The notes under the pieces: model-generated | What the model saw: the letters and a program-made list of their open reading frames with translations, nothing else | Told to the model about the DNA's origin: nothing | Database searches by the model: none | Shown: in pieces, positions 25,616 through 33,983 of the stretch | Numbering within the stretch: position 1 is the first letter of the stretch | Layout: every line of letters begins with the position of its first letter | Translations under genes and position numbers: made by a program | Source of the DNA: Endozoicomonas elysicola | GTDB taxonomy: Bacteria > Pseudomonadota > Gammaproteobacteria > Pseudomonadales > Endozoicomonadaceae | Reading direction: 5' to 3' | Assembly: GCF_000710775.1 (NCBI RefSeq) | Contig: NZ_JOJP01000001.1 | Location: 112,656-176,655 of the forward strand | DNA length: 64,000 nucleotides

Positions 25616-26983
25616 GTGAAAAAGCAGTTAATCAGAGAGTCAAACCTGCAGTCATTCTGTCAGGGGGATCAGCTCTACCTACAGCCCGGTTTCATTCTGT
25701 CACCAGGGGCGTTGGATAAAGCACGGGACCTGGGCATCAAAATCGTTCGTGATAACGCTGATTGCAACAGTGATGGAATAGTCAGCCAGAGCCAGCAAAA
25801 AGCCATCTCAGAAGCGCCTTCGTCAGCATCACCTGCTGGCCACGAATTTATTATGCCCCGCCAGAGCCTGCTGGGCTTTGGGTGTCTGAACCAGGGCATT
25901 GAACGACTAAAGGCGCTTAATTGTAAAAAAGTGCTGGTTGTCACCGATGCAGTGCTGAATAAAACAGGTCTGGTGAGCTCGGTAACGGACCGCTTTGTTG
26001 CCCAAGGCATTGATGCTGTGATCTATGACGGTACTCTGCCTAACCCAACCACCGCCAATGTCAGCGAAGGGCTGGCCATGCTCAACCGTCATCAATGCGA
26101 TACTGTGGTGTCCCTGGGCGGTGGTTCACCTCATGACTGCGCCAAAGCCATTGCCCTGCTGGCGACCAATGGTGGGGAAATCAAAGATTACGAAGGTGTG
26201 GATAAGTCCACAAATCCCTGCCTGCCCCTGGTCGCTATTAACACCACAGCAGGTACTGCTTCCGAGATGACTCGATTCTGCATCATCACCAATGAGCAGA
26301 CCCATATCAAAATGGCCATCGTTGACCAGAATGTAACGCCAGCCATTGCCATTAATGACCCGGAACTGATGCTTGGCATGCCCGCTGGTCTTACTGCCGC
26401 AACAGGGATGGATGCCCTGACCCACGCCATTGAAGCCTTCCTGTCCGCCAATGCAAGCCCTGTCACGGATGCGGTAGCCAGTAAGGCCATAAAGCTGGTT
26501 GCCCAATATCTGCCTCGTGCGGTTAAAGATGGCACTGACCGAAAAGCCAGAGAGCAAATGGCTTATGCACAATATATGGCAGGTATGGCCTTTAACAGCA
26601 GCGGCCTTGGCTATGTTCATGCCATGGCGCATCAGCTGGGGGGAAAATATGGTCTGCCTCATGGGATTTGTAATGCCATTCTGCTTCCCCATGTCATGAC
26701 CTACAACCTGCCGGTATCCGCCGAGAAGCTCTCGGATGTTGCCCGCTATCTGGGTTGTGATGTCTATGGGCTTGGCGCTCAGGAAGCAGCTGTGCTCGGT
26801 ATAAAAGAAGTTTGCCGTCTATTGTTGGAAGTTGGTGTGCCAGCCAGCCTTACTGAGCAGGGCGTCAAAGTAGAAGATATTCCAGAGATGGCTATCAATG
26901 CGTTGAAAGATGCCTGTGCAGCAACAAACCCAAGACAGGGAACCCAGGCAGAGATTGAACAGATCTTTAAAAATGCCCTGTGA
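25616..26983 (+). CDS. eutG: Iron-containing alcohol dehydrogenase EutG with N-terminal EutQ-like extension
   Basis: A 455-residue enzyme reducing acetaldehyde to ethanol and recycling NADH inside the compartment. Residues about 1-50 ('LQSFCQGDQLYLQPGFILSP' then 'GALDKARDLGIKIV') are the module also found in the EutQ-N-like, fused EutBC and 33984 proteins. The catalytic domain has 'VVSLGGGSPHDCAKAIALLA' (NAD binding), 'TTAGTASEMTRFCIITN', and the metal region 'GMDALTHAIEAFLSANASP' and 'VHAMAHQLGGKYGLPHGICN'. Translation starts at GTG 25616, 22 bases after the adenosyltransferase stop. A terminator follows at 27013. Confidence 0.92.
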   Translation: MKKQLIRESNLQSFCQGDQLYLQPGFILSPGALDKARDLGIKIVRDNADCNSDGIVSQSQQKAISEAPSSASPAGHEFIMPRQSLLGFGCLNQGIERLKALNCKKVLVVTDAVLNKTGLVSSVTDRFVAQGIDAVIYDGTLPNPTTANVSEGLAMLNRHQCDTVVSLGGGSPHDCAKAIALLATNGGEIKDYEGVDKSTNPCLPLVAINTTAGTASEMTRFCIITNEQTHIKMAIVDQNVTPAIAINDPELMLGMPAGLTAATGMDALTHAIEAFLSANASPVTDAVASKAIKLVAQYLPRAVKDGTDRKAREQMAYAQYMAGMAFNSSGLGYVHAMAHQLGGKYGLPHGICNAILLPHVMTYNLPVSAEKLSDVARYLGCDVYGLGAQEAAVLGIKEVCRLLLEVGVPASLTEQGVKVEDIPEMAINALKDACAATNPRQGTQAEIEQIFKNAL

Positions 26984-27012
26984 TTAACTCTCTTATTTGA
27001 TAAGTCCCTAAT

Positions 27013-27043
27013 AAGCCTCCAGCATTTACTGTGAGGCTTTTTT
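27013..27043 (+). terminator. Intrinsic terminator after eutG
   Basis: The arms AAGCCTC and GAGGCTT enclose a 13-base loop and are followed by a TTTT run. It closes the eutA-eutG transcript before the convergent effector-like gene. Confidence 0.75.
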
Positions 27044-27090
27044 ATCTGTGCAAAAAAACAATATAAAAAAGATATAGGAAGTCTTATCAC

Positions 27091-28140
27091 TTAATCATCG
27101 CTCACATCAGGCATCGCCATGAAGTCTTTTGCCCATTTTTCTGCTTTCGAAACGCTCTGATCACCAGACAAACTGTGATTTGTTGCAGTACTCGCCCTAA
27201 TAGCCATCGCTGCCGGTAAAGCCGCAAAATTTTTAATGATATGAATCGGCAATGAAATCAAAACAGCTGGAAGCCCGCCATCACTTTCATGATGCTTATT
27301 TTTTTCTTTTTGTCTCTTATCACTTTCTTGACCCGATCCAACGGCATCAATAAAGCCTTTAAATGGAGCAGCAGCAATACCAGCTATAAATCCGACAGTT
27401 CCAGCTAAACCAGCCAGCGTTGCTGTTCCGGCTTTTTTTGCTCCTGTCGCCAAAGCAGAAGAATCTGACACCTTGCGCTCATTTGAAGCTTTCTTTACAG
27501 GCATATTAGGTTGGAGAGCTTGCTTATCCAACTTGACCTTTTGTTTATCCACACTTTTCGTTGATATCTTACCTGCAGTATTCGCTTCAGTTCTGGCAAA
27601 CCGAACTTCTCTTTTGGTTTGCACCTGAGAATTTGATTGGGGAGCTTCTTGTAATTTCGACATTTTTGGAGGCTGACTCGAATTCTCTGCTCGGCTTAAT
27701 GTTGCTGCCTGAGTCCCCACCCCTTTCAGGGATTTAATCTGATCAGGATTATTGTCTGTGCTACTTTCTCCTACAGTCACATCCTGGATGGACATCGAGA
27801 AGGAACTACTTATATTCTCCCTGACAGTATTTATTCTCTTCGATGCAGTGGAGTTAGAATCTATCCCTTTAAGGCTATTCTGATATTCTGGAGTTTTATC
27901 AGGATTCAGCTTGCTGGAAATATTCGAACGGACTTCTGAAGACCTCTCAGAGAGACTTGGGGCATTTTTCACGCCGCTTTCAGCAGTCTCATTTGGTGGT
28001 AATTGTGGCGATACTTCTGGAAGGTCCATAACTTGACGTGAATTGTGCTTTCCTATGCTCGGAGAACCCCCCCTATTCGGAGCATTACTAAGCTGACCTG
28101 AATTTACACTTCCCGCACCTGATGATATCTCCGTCCCCAT
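27091..28140 (-). CDS. Hypothetical effector-like protein, 349 aa
   Basis: I do not recognise this protein. Residues about 1-225 are low-complexity and rich in Ser, Asn, Gln, Lys and Glu, with no signal peptide, as in many secreted effectors. Two hydrophobic stretches follow: about residues 233-265 ('AGTATLAGLAGTVGFIAGIA' then 'AAPFKGF') and about 288-312 ('LPAVLISLPIHIIKNFAALP'). They could insert in a membrane, perhaps of a host. The end is charged ('KAEKWAKDFMAMPDVSDD'). It is AT-rich relative to eutG, is convergent with it, and is divergent from the effector-like gene at 28369. Confidence 0.6.
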   Translation of the reverse strand: MGTEISSGAGSVNSGQLSNAPNRGGSPSIGKHNSRQVMDLPEVSPQLPPNETAESGVKNAPSLSERSSEVRSNISSKLNPDKTPEYQNSLKGIDSNSTASKRINTVRENISSSFSMSIQDVTVGESSTDNNPDQIKSLKGVGTQAATLSRAENSSQPPKMSKLQEAPQSNSQVQTKREVRFARTEANTAGKISTKSVDKQKVKLDKQALQPNMPVKKASNERKVSDSSALATGAKKAGTATLAGLAGTVGFIAGIAAAPFKGFIDAVGSGQESDKRQKEKNKHHESDGGLPAVLISLPIHIIKNFAALPAAMAIRASTATNHSLSGDQSVSKAEKWAKDFMAMPDVSDD

Positions 28141-28368
28141 AATTAAGCTTCCATGCTTTCTTACTAGCTTGAAATAACCTTAGCACAGTCAATCAACCTG
28201 GCTTTTAGCCAAAGAAACGGACTAATTACAAAAAAATCATATAGTTATACAAAGTCAGTTAACTATAAATTGCCCAAGCTTATAAACGAGGTCAAATAAT
28301 TAAAAGCCATGATTAAAAAGTCAAAACCAGTACAAGGCTATAATTAAGAAATAACTTAAAGGTCAAGG

Positions 28369-29946
28369 ATGACAGTCATTATGGGTAGCAATGGCGGAAT
28401 CAACTCACTCAGTGCATCTCAAATTAGTCAAATCAATAAATTAGCATCTAAGAAAGGCGCAGAGAACAAAGTACTGGTAGCAAAATTTAAGGGTAAGGAA
28501 GTTAAATTTTCTGCAGAAAAACCTAAAATCAGCTCAAAAAACAAGCAGGAAAAGCCAGTTAAAGGTGCTGACTTAGCGGTTAAAACCCTGGGATTAAAGG
28601 ACAGGAAAGTTTCACCGGCAATGGCTCAAAAGCTCATCATCGCCTGGAAAGCATCAGAAGGAACCCACGCCAGTTTGCCTGATATTCAACTCCTTAACGA
28701 ACATCTCGCCAGTAGCGATAATCCCCCCCCAGACTGGGGCTCAACAACCAGTCTCGATAGTGCTAAAGGCAGCAGTATTTCCGGAAGTCATACATCATTA
28801 AATACATTACATTCTGGTTGGAGCTCAACTTCCAGTCTCGACAGTGCTATAGGCAGCAGTATTTCTGGCAGTACGCAATCACTGGATTCTCTGGATGCAG
28901 AAGGTGAGCCTATTTTTGGAACCTTTCAGCCAAAACCACACTATGACAAAGAAAGCAGTCTCTCCGGCAGCACTGGCTCAATCAATACATGGTCATCTGA
29001 CTGGGGGTCAACTTCTAGCCTTAATGGTAGTATTTCTGGCAGTACTCAGTCACTGGATTCTTTAGATGCTGCTGATATAGGTCTGCAAGTCAATACTGGC
29101 AAGCCAGAAATTACTTTTGAACCAGCTGGTGATTTAGACCTGCCTCCTGACTATCCCGCACCACCGCCACCGCGCCCCCCCAAAGGAAAGGCTGGTAAAC
29201 AGCCTCCACTCCCCCCTCGACCACCAAAAAGTAGTTCCAGAACCCAGTTAACACCTCATACTGAGTTGAGCCGTCTGCATAAAAAATTTGGGATCAATAT
29301 AAGACCGATTGAAATAAACGGTTCGCCAGTGGGCTATATATTCAGTAACCCAAGAACCCAGGGAGAGCCAAGACCAACGACACTTCTCGTTGAAGCACAT
29401 GGAGGAGGATACTATGCCGGCGGGGAGAAAATCCCTCCATTCACTACACCAGTCAATACACGATTTTTGATGTCTGCCAGAAGAAATCAAACATTTGAAG
29501 TCGCCCCATGGATGCAGGCTGATGCGATCTCCAGGGGCCAAATCGATTTCAGTCATGATGACCAAATATACGGAAGTATGGATCATGGGAGTGGCATAAG
29601 TATGACAAACTATCACTTGTCACCAATCACCAAAGAACAGGGTGACAAGTATGATTTAAGCTTGGAAAAAACCGCACAATTGATGCAATTCTTTAAACTA
29701 TCGGCAAAAGCAGATGGTCGTATCAACAATTTCAATATGTTTATGCTTGACCCCAATATGTCCGGACACGTATCTACTCAAGATTTAATGAAAGCGTTTT
29801 CCCAACAGGGTGTTGAGTATAAAAATATCATTATGAATGTATGCCGCCCTCAACAAAAAGGTGAAGTTAGTATGACAAAAGCCCTTGATAATATTGAGAG
29901 AGCAAAGCAGAACCGCCTTTCACAAATGGGGCCACGAGTGAGGTAG
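28369..29946 (+). CDS. Effector-like protein sharing N-terminal module with the RhoGAP-like protein
   Basis: A 525-residue protein. Residues 1-115 align with the protein at 19442: 'SQINKLASKKGAENKVLVA', 'TLGLKDRKVSPAMAQKL'. Repeats of 'WGSTTSLDS' and 'SGSTQSLDSLDAEGEPIFGT' occupy about 120-240. A polyproline stretch follows ('PPDYPAPPPPRPPKGKAG', 'PPLPPRPPKSS'). The C-terminal domain (about 300-520) differs from the RhoGAP-like one and has 'LLVEAHGGGYYAGGEKIPP' then 'FTTPVNTRFLMSARR', which distantly recalls the family called putative adhesin Stv. A later 'LMQFFKLSAKADGRINNF' and 'CRPQQKGEVSM' are not assigned. Likely a secreted, host-directed protein. Confidence 0.65.
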   Translation: MTVIMGSNGGINSLSASQISQINKLASKKGAENKVLVAKFKGKEVKFSAEKPKISSKNKQEKPVKGADLAVKTLGLKDRKVSPAMAQKLIIAWKASEGTHASLPDIQLLNEHLASSDNPPPDWGSTTSLDSAKGSSISGSHTSLNTLHSGWSSTSSLDSAIGSSISGSTQSLDSLDAEGEPIFGTFQPKPHYDKESSLSGSTGSINTWSSDWGSTSSLNGSISGSTQSLDSLDAADIGLQVNTGKPEITFEPAGDLDLPPDYPAPPPPRPPKGKAGKQPPLPPRPPKSSSRTQLTPHTELSRLHKKFGINIRPIEINGSPVGYIFSNPRTQGEPRPTTLLVEAHGGGYYAGGEKIPPFTTPVNTRFLMSARRNQTFEVAPWMQADAISRGQIDFSHDDQIYGSMDHGSGISMTNYHLSPITKEQGDKYDLSLEKTAQLMQFFKLSAKADGRINNFNMFMLDPNMSGHVSTQDLMKAFSQQGVEYKNIIMNVCRPQQKGEVSMTKALDNIERAKQNRLSQMGPRVR

Positions 29947-29954
29947 AAGCATTT

Positions 29955-30743
29955 CTACTGAGCAAACTCCTCTCTCAAGGCGATAAAATAATCAGCAGCC
30001 AATCGTAGATGACTGCCCGTCCAGCAAAACATTTCACCATCCACCAGTTGAGTTCTGGCAGAAACACCCAGTTCGGTAAACTCCTGACAATGCTTCTCTT
30101 TAAATGGATAAGGTTCAGAAGATAAAAGCAGCATATCCGGCTCCACTGCTTTTAACTGCTCAATGGTCACTTCAGGGTAGCGGTTCAAATCCGCAAATAC
30201 ATTCTCCATACCACAAAGCTTCAGCATCTCATTGATGAAAGTATTACCTGCTGCAACGCGATAGGGTTTTCGCCAGATAAAATAAGCAACACGAAGCGTC
30301 TTTTCAGAGCTCAACAGAGCCATTCTGGATTTGATGTCGCTGACGATGGCGTTGGCTTTGTCTTCTGTGTTTGTTAACTGGCCCACTGAAGCAATCATGG
30401 CCAGAGCATCATCCAGATTGTGAATATCACAAAGCCATGTTGGGTATTTCTGCTGGAGTTGCTCAATGCCTTCTTTGTAGTTCTCTTCCTTGTTACCGAG
30501 GATCAAATCTGGCTGCAAGGCATCTATAACTTCAAAATCAAACGTCTTAGGCCCACCAATGATCGTTTTTTCTTTGCGTGCCCGCTCTGGGTGAACACAG
30601 TAACGTGTTACACCAACAATCTGGTCTTCCAGACCGAGATCAAACAACAGTTCGGTCATCGATGGAACCAAGGAGATAATCCTCATCGGCTTATCACTAA
30701 CGTTTACTGAATACTGCATCTGATCAATGAACTGGCGGGACAT
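29955..30743 (-). CDS. BtuF-like cobalamin-binding/helical-backbone metal receptor protein without signal peptide
   Basis: A 262-residue protein of the BtuF/FhuD/TroA solute-binding superfamily. It starts 'MRIISLVPSMTELLFDLGL' after about 20 residues and continues 'IVGVTRYCVHPERA', 'FDFEVIDALQPDLILGN', 'EVTIEQLKAVEPDMLLLSSE' and 'GEMFCWTGSHLRLAADYF'. No signal peptide is visible, so it may stay in the cytoplasm, unlike BtuF. Being next to pduT/pduS in a cobalamin-dependent locus suggests corrinoid binding, but this is inferred. The start at 30743 has GAGG at eight bases. A terminator separates it from pduT. Confidence 0.78.
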   Translation of the reverse strand: MSRQFIDQMQYSVNVSDKPMRIISLVPSMTELLFDLGLEDQIVGVTRYCVHPERARKEKTIIGGPKTFDFEVIDALQPDLILGNKEENYKEGIEQLQQKYPTWLCDIHNLDDALAMIASVGQLTNTEDKANAIVSDIKSRMALLSSEKTLRVAYFIWRKPYRVAAGNTFINEMLKLCGMENVFADLNRYPEVTIEQLKAVEPDMLLLSSEPYPFKEKHCQEFTELGVSARTQLVDGEMFCWTGSHLRLAADYFIALREEFAQ

Positions 30744-30783
30744 TCTCATGACCTCAATGTTGATTTGCCGGACTGGATATTAA

Positions 30784-30814
30784 AAAGCCCACTTGCCAAA
30801 GGCAAATGGGCTTT
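30784..30814 (-). terminator. Intrinsic terminator after the PduT-like gene
   Basis: The 14-base arms AAAGCCCACTTGCC and GGCAAATGGGCTTT enclose an AAA loop, with one mismatch. On the minus strand a TTTTT run follows. It ends the pduS-pduT transcript before the BtuF-like gene. Confidence 0.8.
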
Positions 30815-30836
30815 GCTGTATCAATTAAAGCGTTGT

Positions 30837-31385
30837 TTAAAGCAGCTTCTGGAAAAACTCTTTAGTGGGTGATGGTATTACGGTCTTACCAATCAACATA
30901 CCGGCATCCCTTGCCGCCATCACACCAGCATCAACTGCCGCATTAACAGCAGAGAGCTCACCGGTCATCACGATAAATGACTTACCACCAATGGCCATGG
31001 CCAGACGTACTTCAATCATTTTAACGTCGGCAGCCTTGGCAGCAGCATCAGCCGCAATCACTGCAGAGGCAACACTGAAGAACTCAATAACGCCAACAGA
31101 ATTCACATTACCAATGTCGTTAGATCCATTCAGCCCTGCCAACAGCTCTTCATGAATACTGGCAATCAGCAGACGATCAACGATTGTTTGTCTGCCAACC
31201 GCTTCTCCCGCTTCGACAGCAGCGCTTACTGCAGCCACATCGCCAGAAACAATGATCAGGTATTTGCCCGGACAAATAGTTTTTGCTTCTTCCAGACGAA
31301 TGTCTGCAGCCTTGGTCATGGCGTCCGCAGCTTCCATCCCTTTTGCAATGCTGGTGAACTCCAGCATACCCAATGCTTTACTCAT
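30837..31385 (-). CDS. Tandem-BMC shell protein, PduT-like (iron-sulfur site)
   Basis: A 182-residue protein with two BMC domains, like PduT, a trimeric shell protein with a central [4Fe-4S] cluster. The first domain has 'ALGMLEFTSIAKGMEAADAM' and 'AKTICPGKYLIIVSGDVAAV'; the Cys of 'ICPGK' corresponds to the cluster ligand of PduT. The second has 'VGVIEFFSVASAVIAADAAA' and 'GGKSFIVMTGELSAVNAAV'. It starts four bases after the PduS-like stop, and PduT is the known neighbour of PduS; together they may pass electrons across the shell. The start at 31385 has GAGGAT upstream. Confidence 0.9.
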   Translation of the reverse strand: MSKALGMLEFTSIAKGMEAADAMTKAADIRLEEAKTICPGKYLIIVSGDVAAVSAAVEAGEAVGRQTIVDRLLIASIHEELLAGLNGSNDIGNVNSVGVIEFFSVASAVIAADAAAKAADVKMIEVRLAMAIGGKSFIVMTGELSAVNAAVDAGVMAARDAGMLIGKTVIPSPTKEFFQKLL

Positions 31386-31389
31386 ACGG

Positions 31390-32718
31390 TTATCCTCGGG
31401 CAATCACTACCTGGCGCTCATTGACTTCAACCACCTGACCATTAATGCTGGCATGGATCATCGAACCCAACTGCCCTTCCGGTGTTGCCCCGATTAACTG
31501 CCCTTTAACAACGGTATCCCCTGCACTGACGACAGCCTCACTGCTGGCACCGATATGCTGTCGCAGGGAGATACTGACTTTATCCATAATGACTTCGCGG
31601 AATTCATGAAGTGGCTGATGGTCATAGTCATTCAGATCCAGGCGTGAAACCAGTCTTGTGGGCGGAACCTTTCGAAATTCACGACCATCGCGGGCAATGA
31701 TTTCGCTGCCATCGTGCTGATAACGAATACCCTTTTCACGCAGTTTACCGGCAATGTAGAGATTCACCTTGCGAGGCGAAATACCCATTGGGCAGGAGTA
31801 CATCTCACAAACACCACAACCACAGCACAGCAGTGCTTCTTTATGAGACTCATTAATCTCTTCTGCATATTTCACCGCTTTCATCATCTTGTGCGGATGC
31901 AGAGGGTGACCGATCAGATAACGAGGACATTGCTCTGTGCAAAAACCACACTGAATACAGGTTTTAGCCCGGTTCAATACCTGCGCTTCTGTTTCCGTGG
32001 CGCGGGTCACCAGGTAATGATCGGCAGGGATAACAATCAGGGCACCATCCGTTTTGGTGATGGTCATGCCTGGAAGCTGGTCTTTACTCACCATGCCACC
32101 CATCATTGGACCACCACGAATAATGCAGTAATCACTGATGGTGGTTCCACCAGCGGCAGCCAGACAGTCTTCAAACGGTGTTCCCAAAGGCACACGTATC
32201 AGGCGAGGCTCTTTCACTTCACCTAGAATGGAGACATATTTGTCCGTCACTGGCTGGTTCTGGCTGGCTTCAAAAACATTGATCATGGTCATGACATTGG
32301 AGACCACACAACCAACATTCAGAGGAATCCCACCTGGTGGCACTGAACGACCAGTAACTTCAAATACCGTCATCTGTTCATCACCGGCAGGGTAAAAGTT
32401 CTGCAGGTCATGAATTTCAACATCGGCTTCCAACCGGGCAATGGTTTCCTTCAGGCAGGCAACTTCACGGGCGTATTTCCCCTTAACGGCGATAACTGCT
32501 TTACGTGCCTTAACCTGTGCTTTGGTCAGAAGGATACCGCCGATCAGTTCAGCGGTTCTTTCCCGCATCAGAAACTGATCGGTCTGCAGCAAAGGCTCAC
32601 ACTCTGCGGCATTGATAATCAGATATTCAGCTTCAGCGTTTAATTTGACGTGGGTAGGAAAACCGGCACCACCGGCACCGACCACTCCGGCCTGTCGGAC
32701 AAGTTCAACTAGATCCAT
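31390..32718 (-). CDS. PduS-like cobalamin reductase (RnfC family)
   Basis: A 442-residue flavin and iron-sulfur protein that reduces cob(II)alamin for the adenosyltransferase. The N-terminus has 'VVGAGGAGFPTHVKLNAEAE' and 'INAAECEPLLQTDQFLM' (flavin domain of RnfC/NuoF type). Two ferredoxin-type motifs are 'CIQCGFCTEQCPRYLIG' and 'CCGCGVCEMYSCPMGI'. The C-terminus 'ATPEGQLGSMIHASINGQVV' is a barrel-sandwich. The start at 32718 is chosen because family similarity begins there; the frame extends 19 hydrophobic residues upstream without support. An exact FNR palindrome lies 147 bases upstream. Confidence 0.93.
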   Translation of the reverse strand: MDLVELVRQAGVVGAGGAGFPTHVKLNAEAEYLIINAAECEPLLQTDQFLMRERTAELIGGILLTKAQVKARKAVIAVKGKYAREVACLKETIARLEADVEIHDLQNFYPAGDEQMTVFEVTGRSVPPGGIPLNVGCVVSNVMTMINVFEASQNQPVTDKYVSILGEVKEPRLIRVPLGTPFEDCLAAAGGTTISDYCIIRGGPMMGGMVSKDQLPGMTITKTDGALIVIPADHYLVTRATETEAQVLNRAKTCIQCGFCTEQCPRYLIGHPLHPHKMMKAVKYAEEINESHKEALLCCGCGVCEMYSCPMGISPRKVNLYIAGKLREKGIRYQHDGSEIIARDGREFRKVPPTRLVSRLDLNDYDHQPLHEFREVIMDKVSISLRQHIGASSEAVVSAGDTVVKGQLIGATPEGQLGSMIHASINGQVVEVNERQVVIARG

Positions 32719-32864
32719 GGTATTTCCGGAATAGTGATAAAAAAAGAAGGTGAGGCCGCAGAGCACGAACCTCACAAAACAGGGTTAACAAAAAGTGAAC
32801 AGATAATATCGTTTGTGAGCCCGGGAGCCCCTGTGTCAGGTCAATATCAGGGCATTATCAATTA

Positions 32865-32878
32865 TTGATCTGTATCAA
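32865..32878 (-). promoter_or_regulatory. FNR box upstream of the PduS-like gene
   Basis: TTGATCTGTATCAA is an exact match to the FNR/ANR consensus TTGAT-N4-ATCAA and lies in the gap before the pduS-pduT operon. It is the best of the set of such boxes at eut promoters in this window. Confidence 0.7.
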
Positions 32879-32960
32879 TAGCCATAAAGGCTCGGAAATT
32901 AGAGTTGAATCAGGCGCGAAGCAGGAAAAGAAATAGAATAGACTTCATGCACATTACTAA

Positions 32961-33707
32961 TTATGCAGCAATGATTAATTTATAAGGTGCCATACCTTCA
33001 AAGAAACAATCCCAATATGAGTTACCTTTCTGCCCAGGATGTAGCTCAACTTCTCGCCATTGCATACTCATGCCAGCTTCCCTGAATGCCCACTCATACA
33101 CTTCTGGAAATAGATGATAATTTCTTATCGGGCTGGACATCCCGTCAATATGAACATCAACCCAACAGCCAGAGTAGTCACCTTCGAGGTCGGCACCATA
33201 TTCTTTCCAAAAACCATATTGCTTATACTGGCGACCACCAGCCCTTTCAAAAGGGTTATTCATATAGCCGATAAATACTCCTGAAGGCGATAAATGGCTT
33301 GCAATGGCCTGACAATATAAAACGGCTTCCTCTGCAGTTTTGGGATAGTTCATTAAATACGTCCCCAGCACCAATTGGCAGTTTGCCCTGCCACTGGTAT
33401 TTTCTACAGGTGCATTTTCATATTTGATAAGAGGGTTATAGAGGAGACTCTCTTTCCTTGCTGTGCCGATCATACCGGGGTCGGTATCAATAGCGATAAC
33501 TCTGGCAGCTCCCATATCAATCAACATACGAGTGTAATAACCAGTCCCAGAGCCAAAGTCGCCAACCATAGAGCCATTCAGCTGAACATTAGAACTGATA
33601 ACCGCTTGGTAGATATTCCAGCGTTCAACCCAAAGCCGAAGCGGCAACAGCTCAGTTTTCGAAAATTCCTGGGCATCATACCCAATCGTTGATCGATGCT
33701 TTTCCAA
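32961..33707 (-). CDS. Class I SAM-dependent methyltransferase
   Basis: A 248-residue methyltransferase of unknown substrate. Motif I is 'MVGDFGSGTGYYTRMLIDMG', motif II contains the acidic 'VIAIDTDPGMI', and 'QLVLGTYLMNYPKTAEEAV' follows in the motif IV region. The C-terminal 'GNSYWDCFFEGMAPYKLIIA' is not diagnostic. The ribosome site CAGGAGG precedes the ATG. It stands between two minus-strand eut/pdu clusters. A role in ethanolamine metabolism is not evident. Confidence 0.85.
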   Translation of the reverse strand: MEKHRSTIGYDAQEFSKTELLPLRLWVERWNIYQAVISSNVQLNGSMVGDFGSGTGYYTRMLIDMGAARVIAIDTDPGMIGTARKESLLYNPLIKYENAPVENTSGRANCQLVLGTYLMNYPKTAEEAVLYCQAIASHLSPSGVFIGYMNNPFERAGGRQYKQYGFWKEYGADLEGDYSGCWVDVHIDGMSSPIRNYHLFPEVYEWAFREAGMSMQWREVELHPGQKGNSYWDCFFEGMAPYKLIIAA

Positions 33708-33983
33708 GTAAACCTCCTGAAAAACGCGAGACCATTTACATCAGCACTGTTGAGAAATAATCAGTCATTGATCAAATATTCATCAGCTCAACCACATAGA
33801 AATAAGCACCATAAAGACGGAAGAAGGACAACTGAATGCTTACACAGCATAGACCAGACAGAAGAGTCCGCCTGTAACATGGACAATAGGAATAGTTGTT
33901 TTTTATTGGGAGTAAACAAGTAAGCCTACCAACGATAAGCTAGACGCAATCATTGGCAAGCCTGTTGGGGGGTTTGCGAAGGA

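Noticed and set aside
32719..32960. Cobalamin riboswitch upstream of pduS or the BtuF-like gene
   Set aside because: I looked for a B12-box-like element and the expected long folded leader and did not see them; FNR box is the only clear signal.
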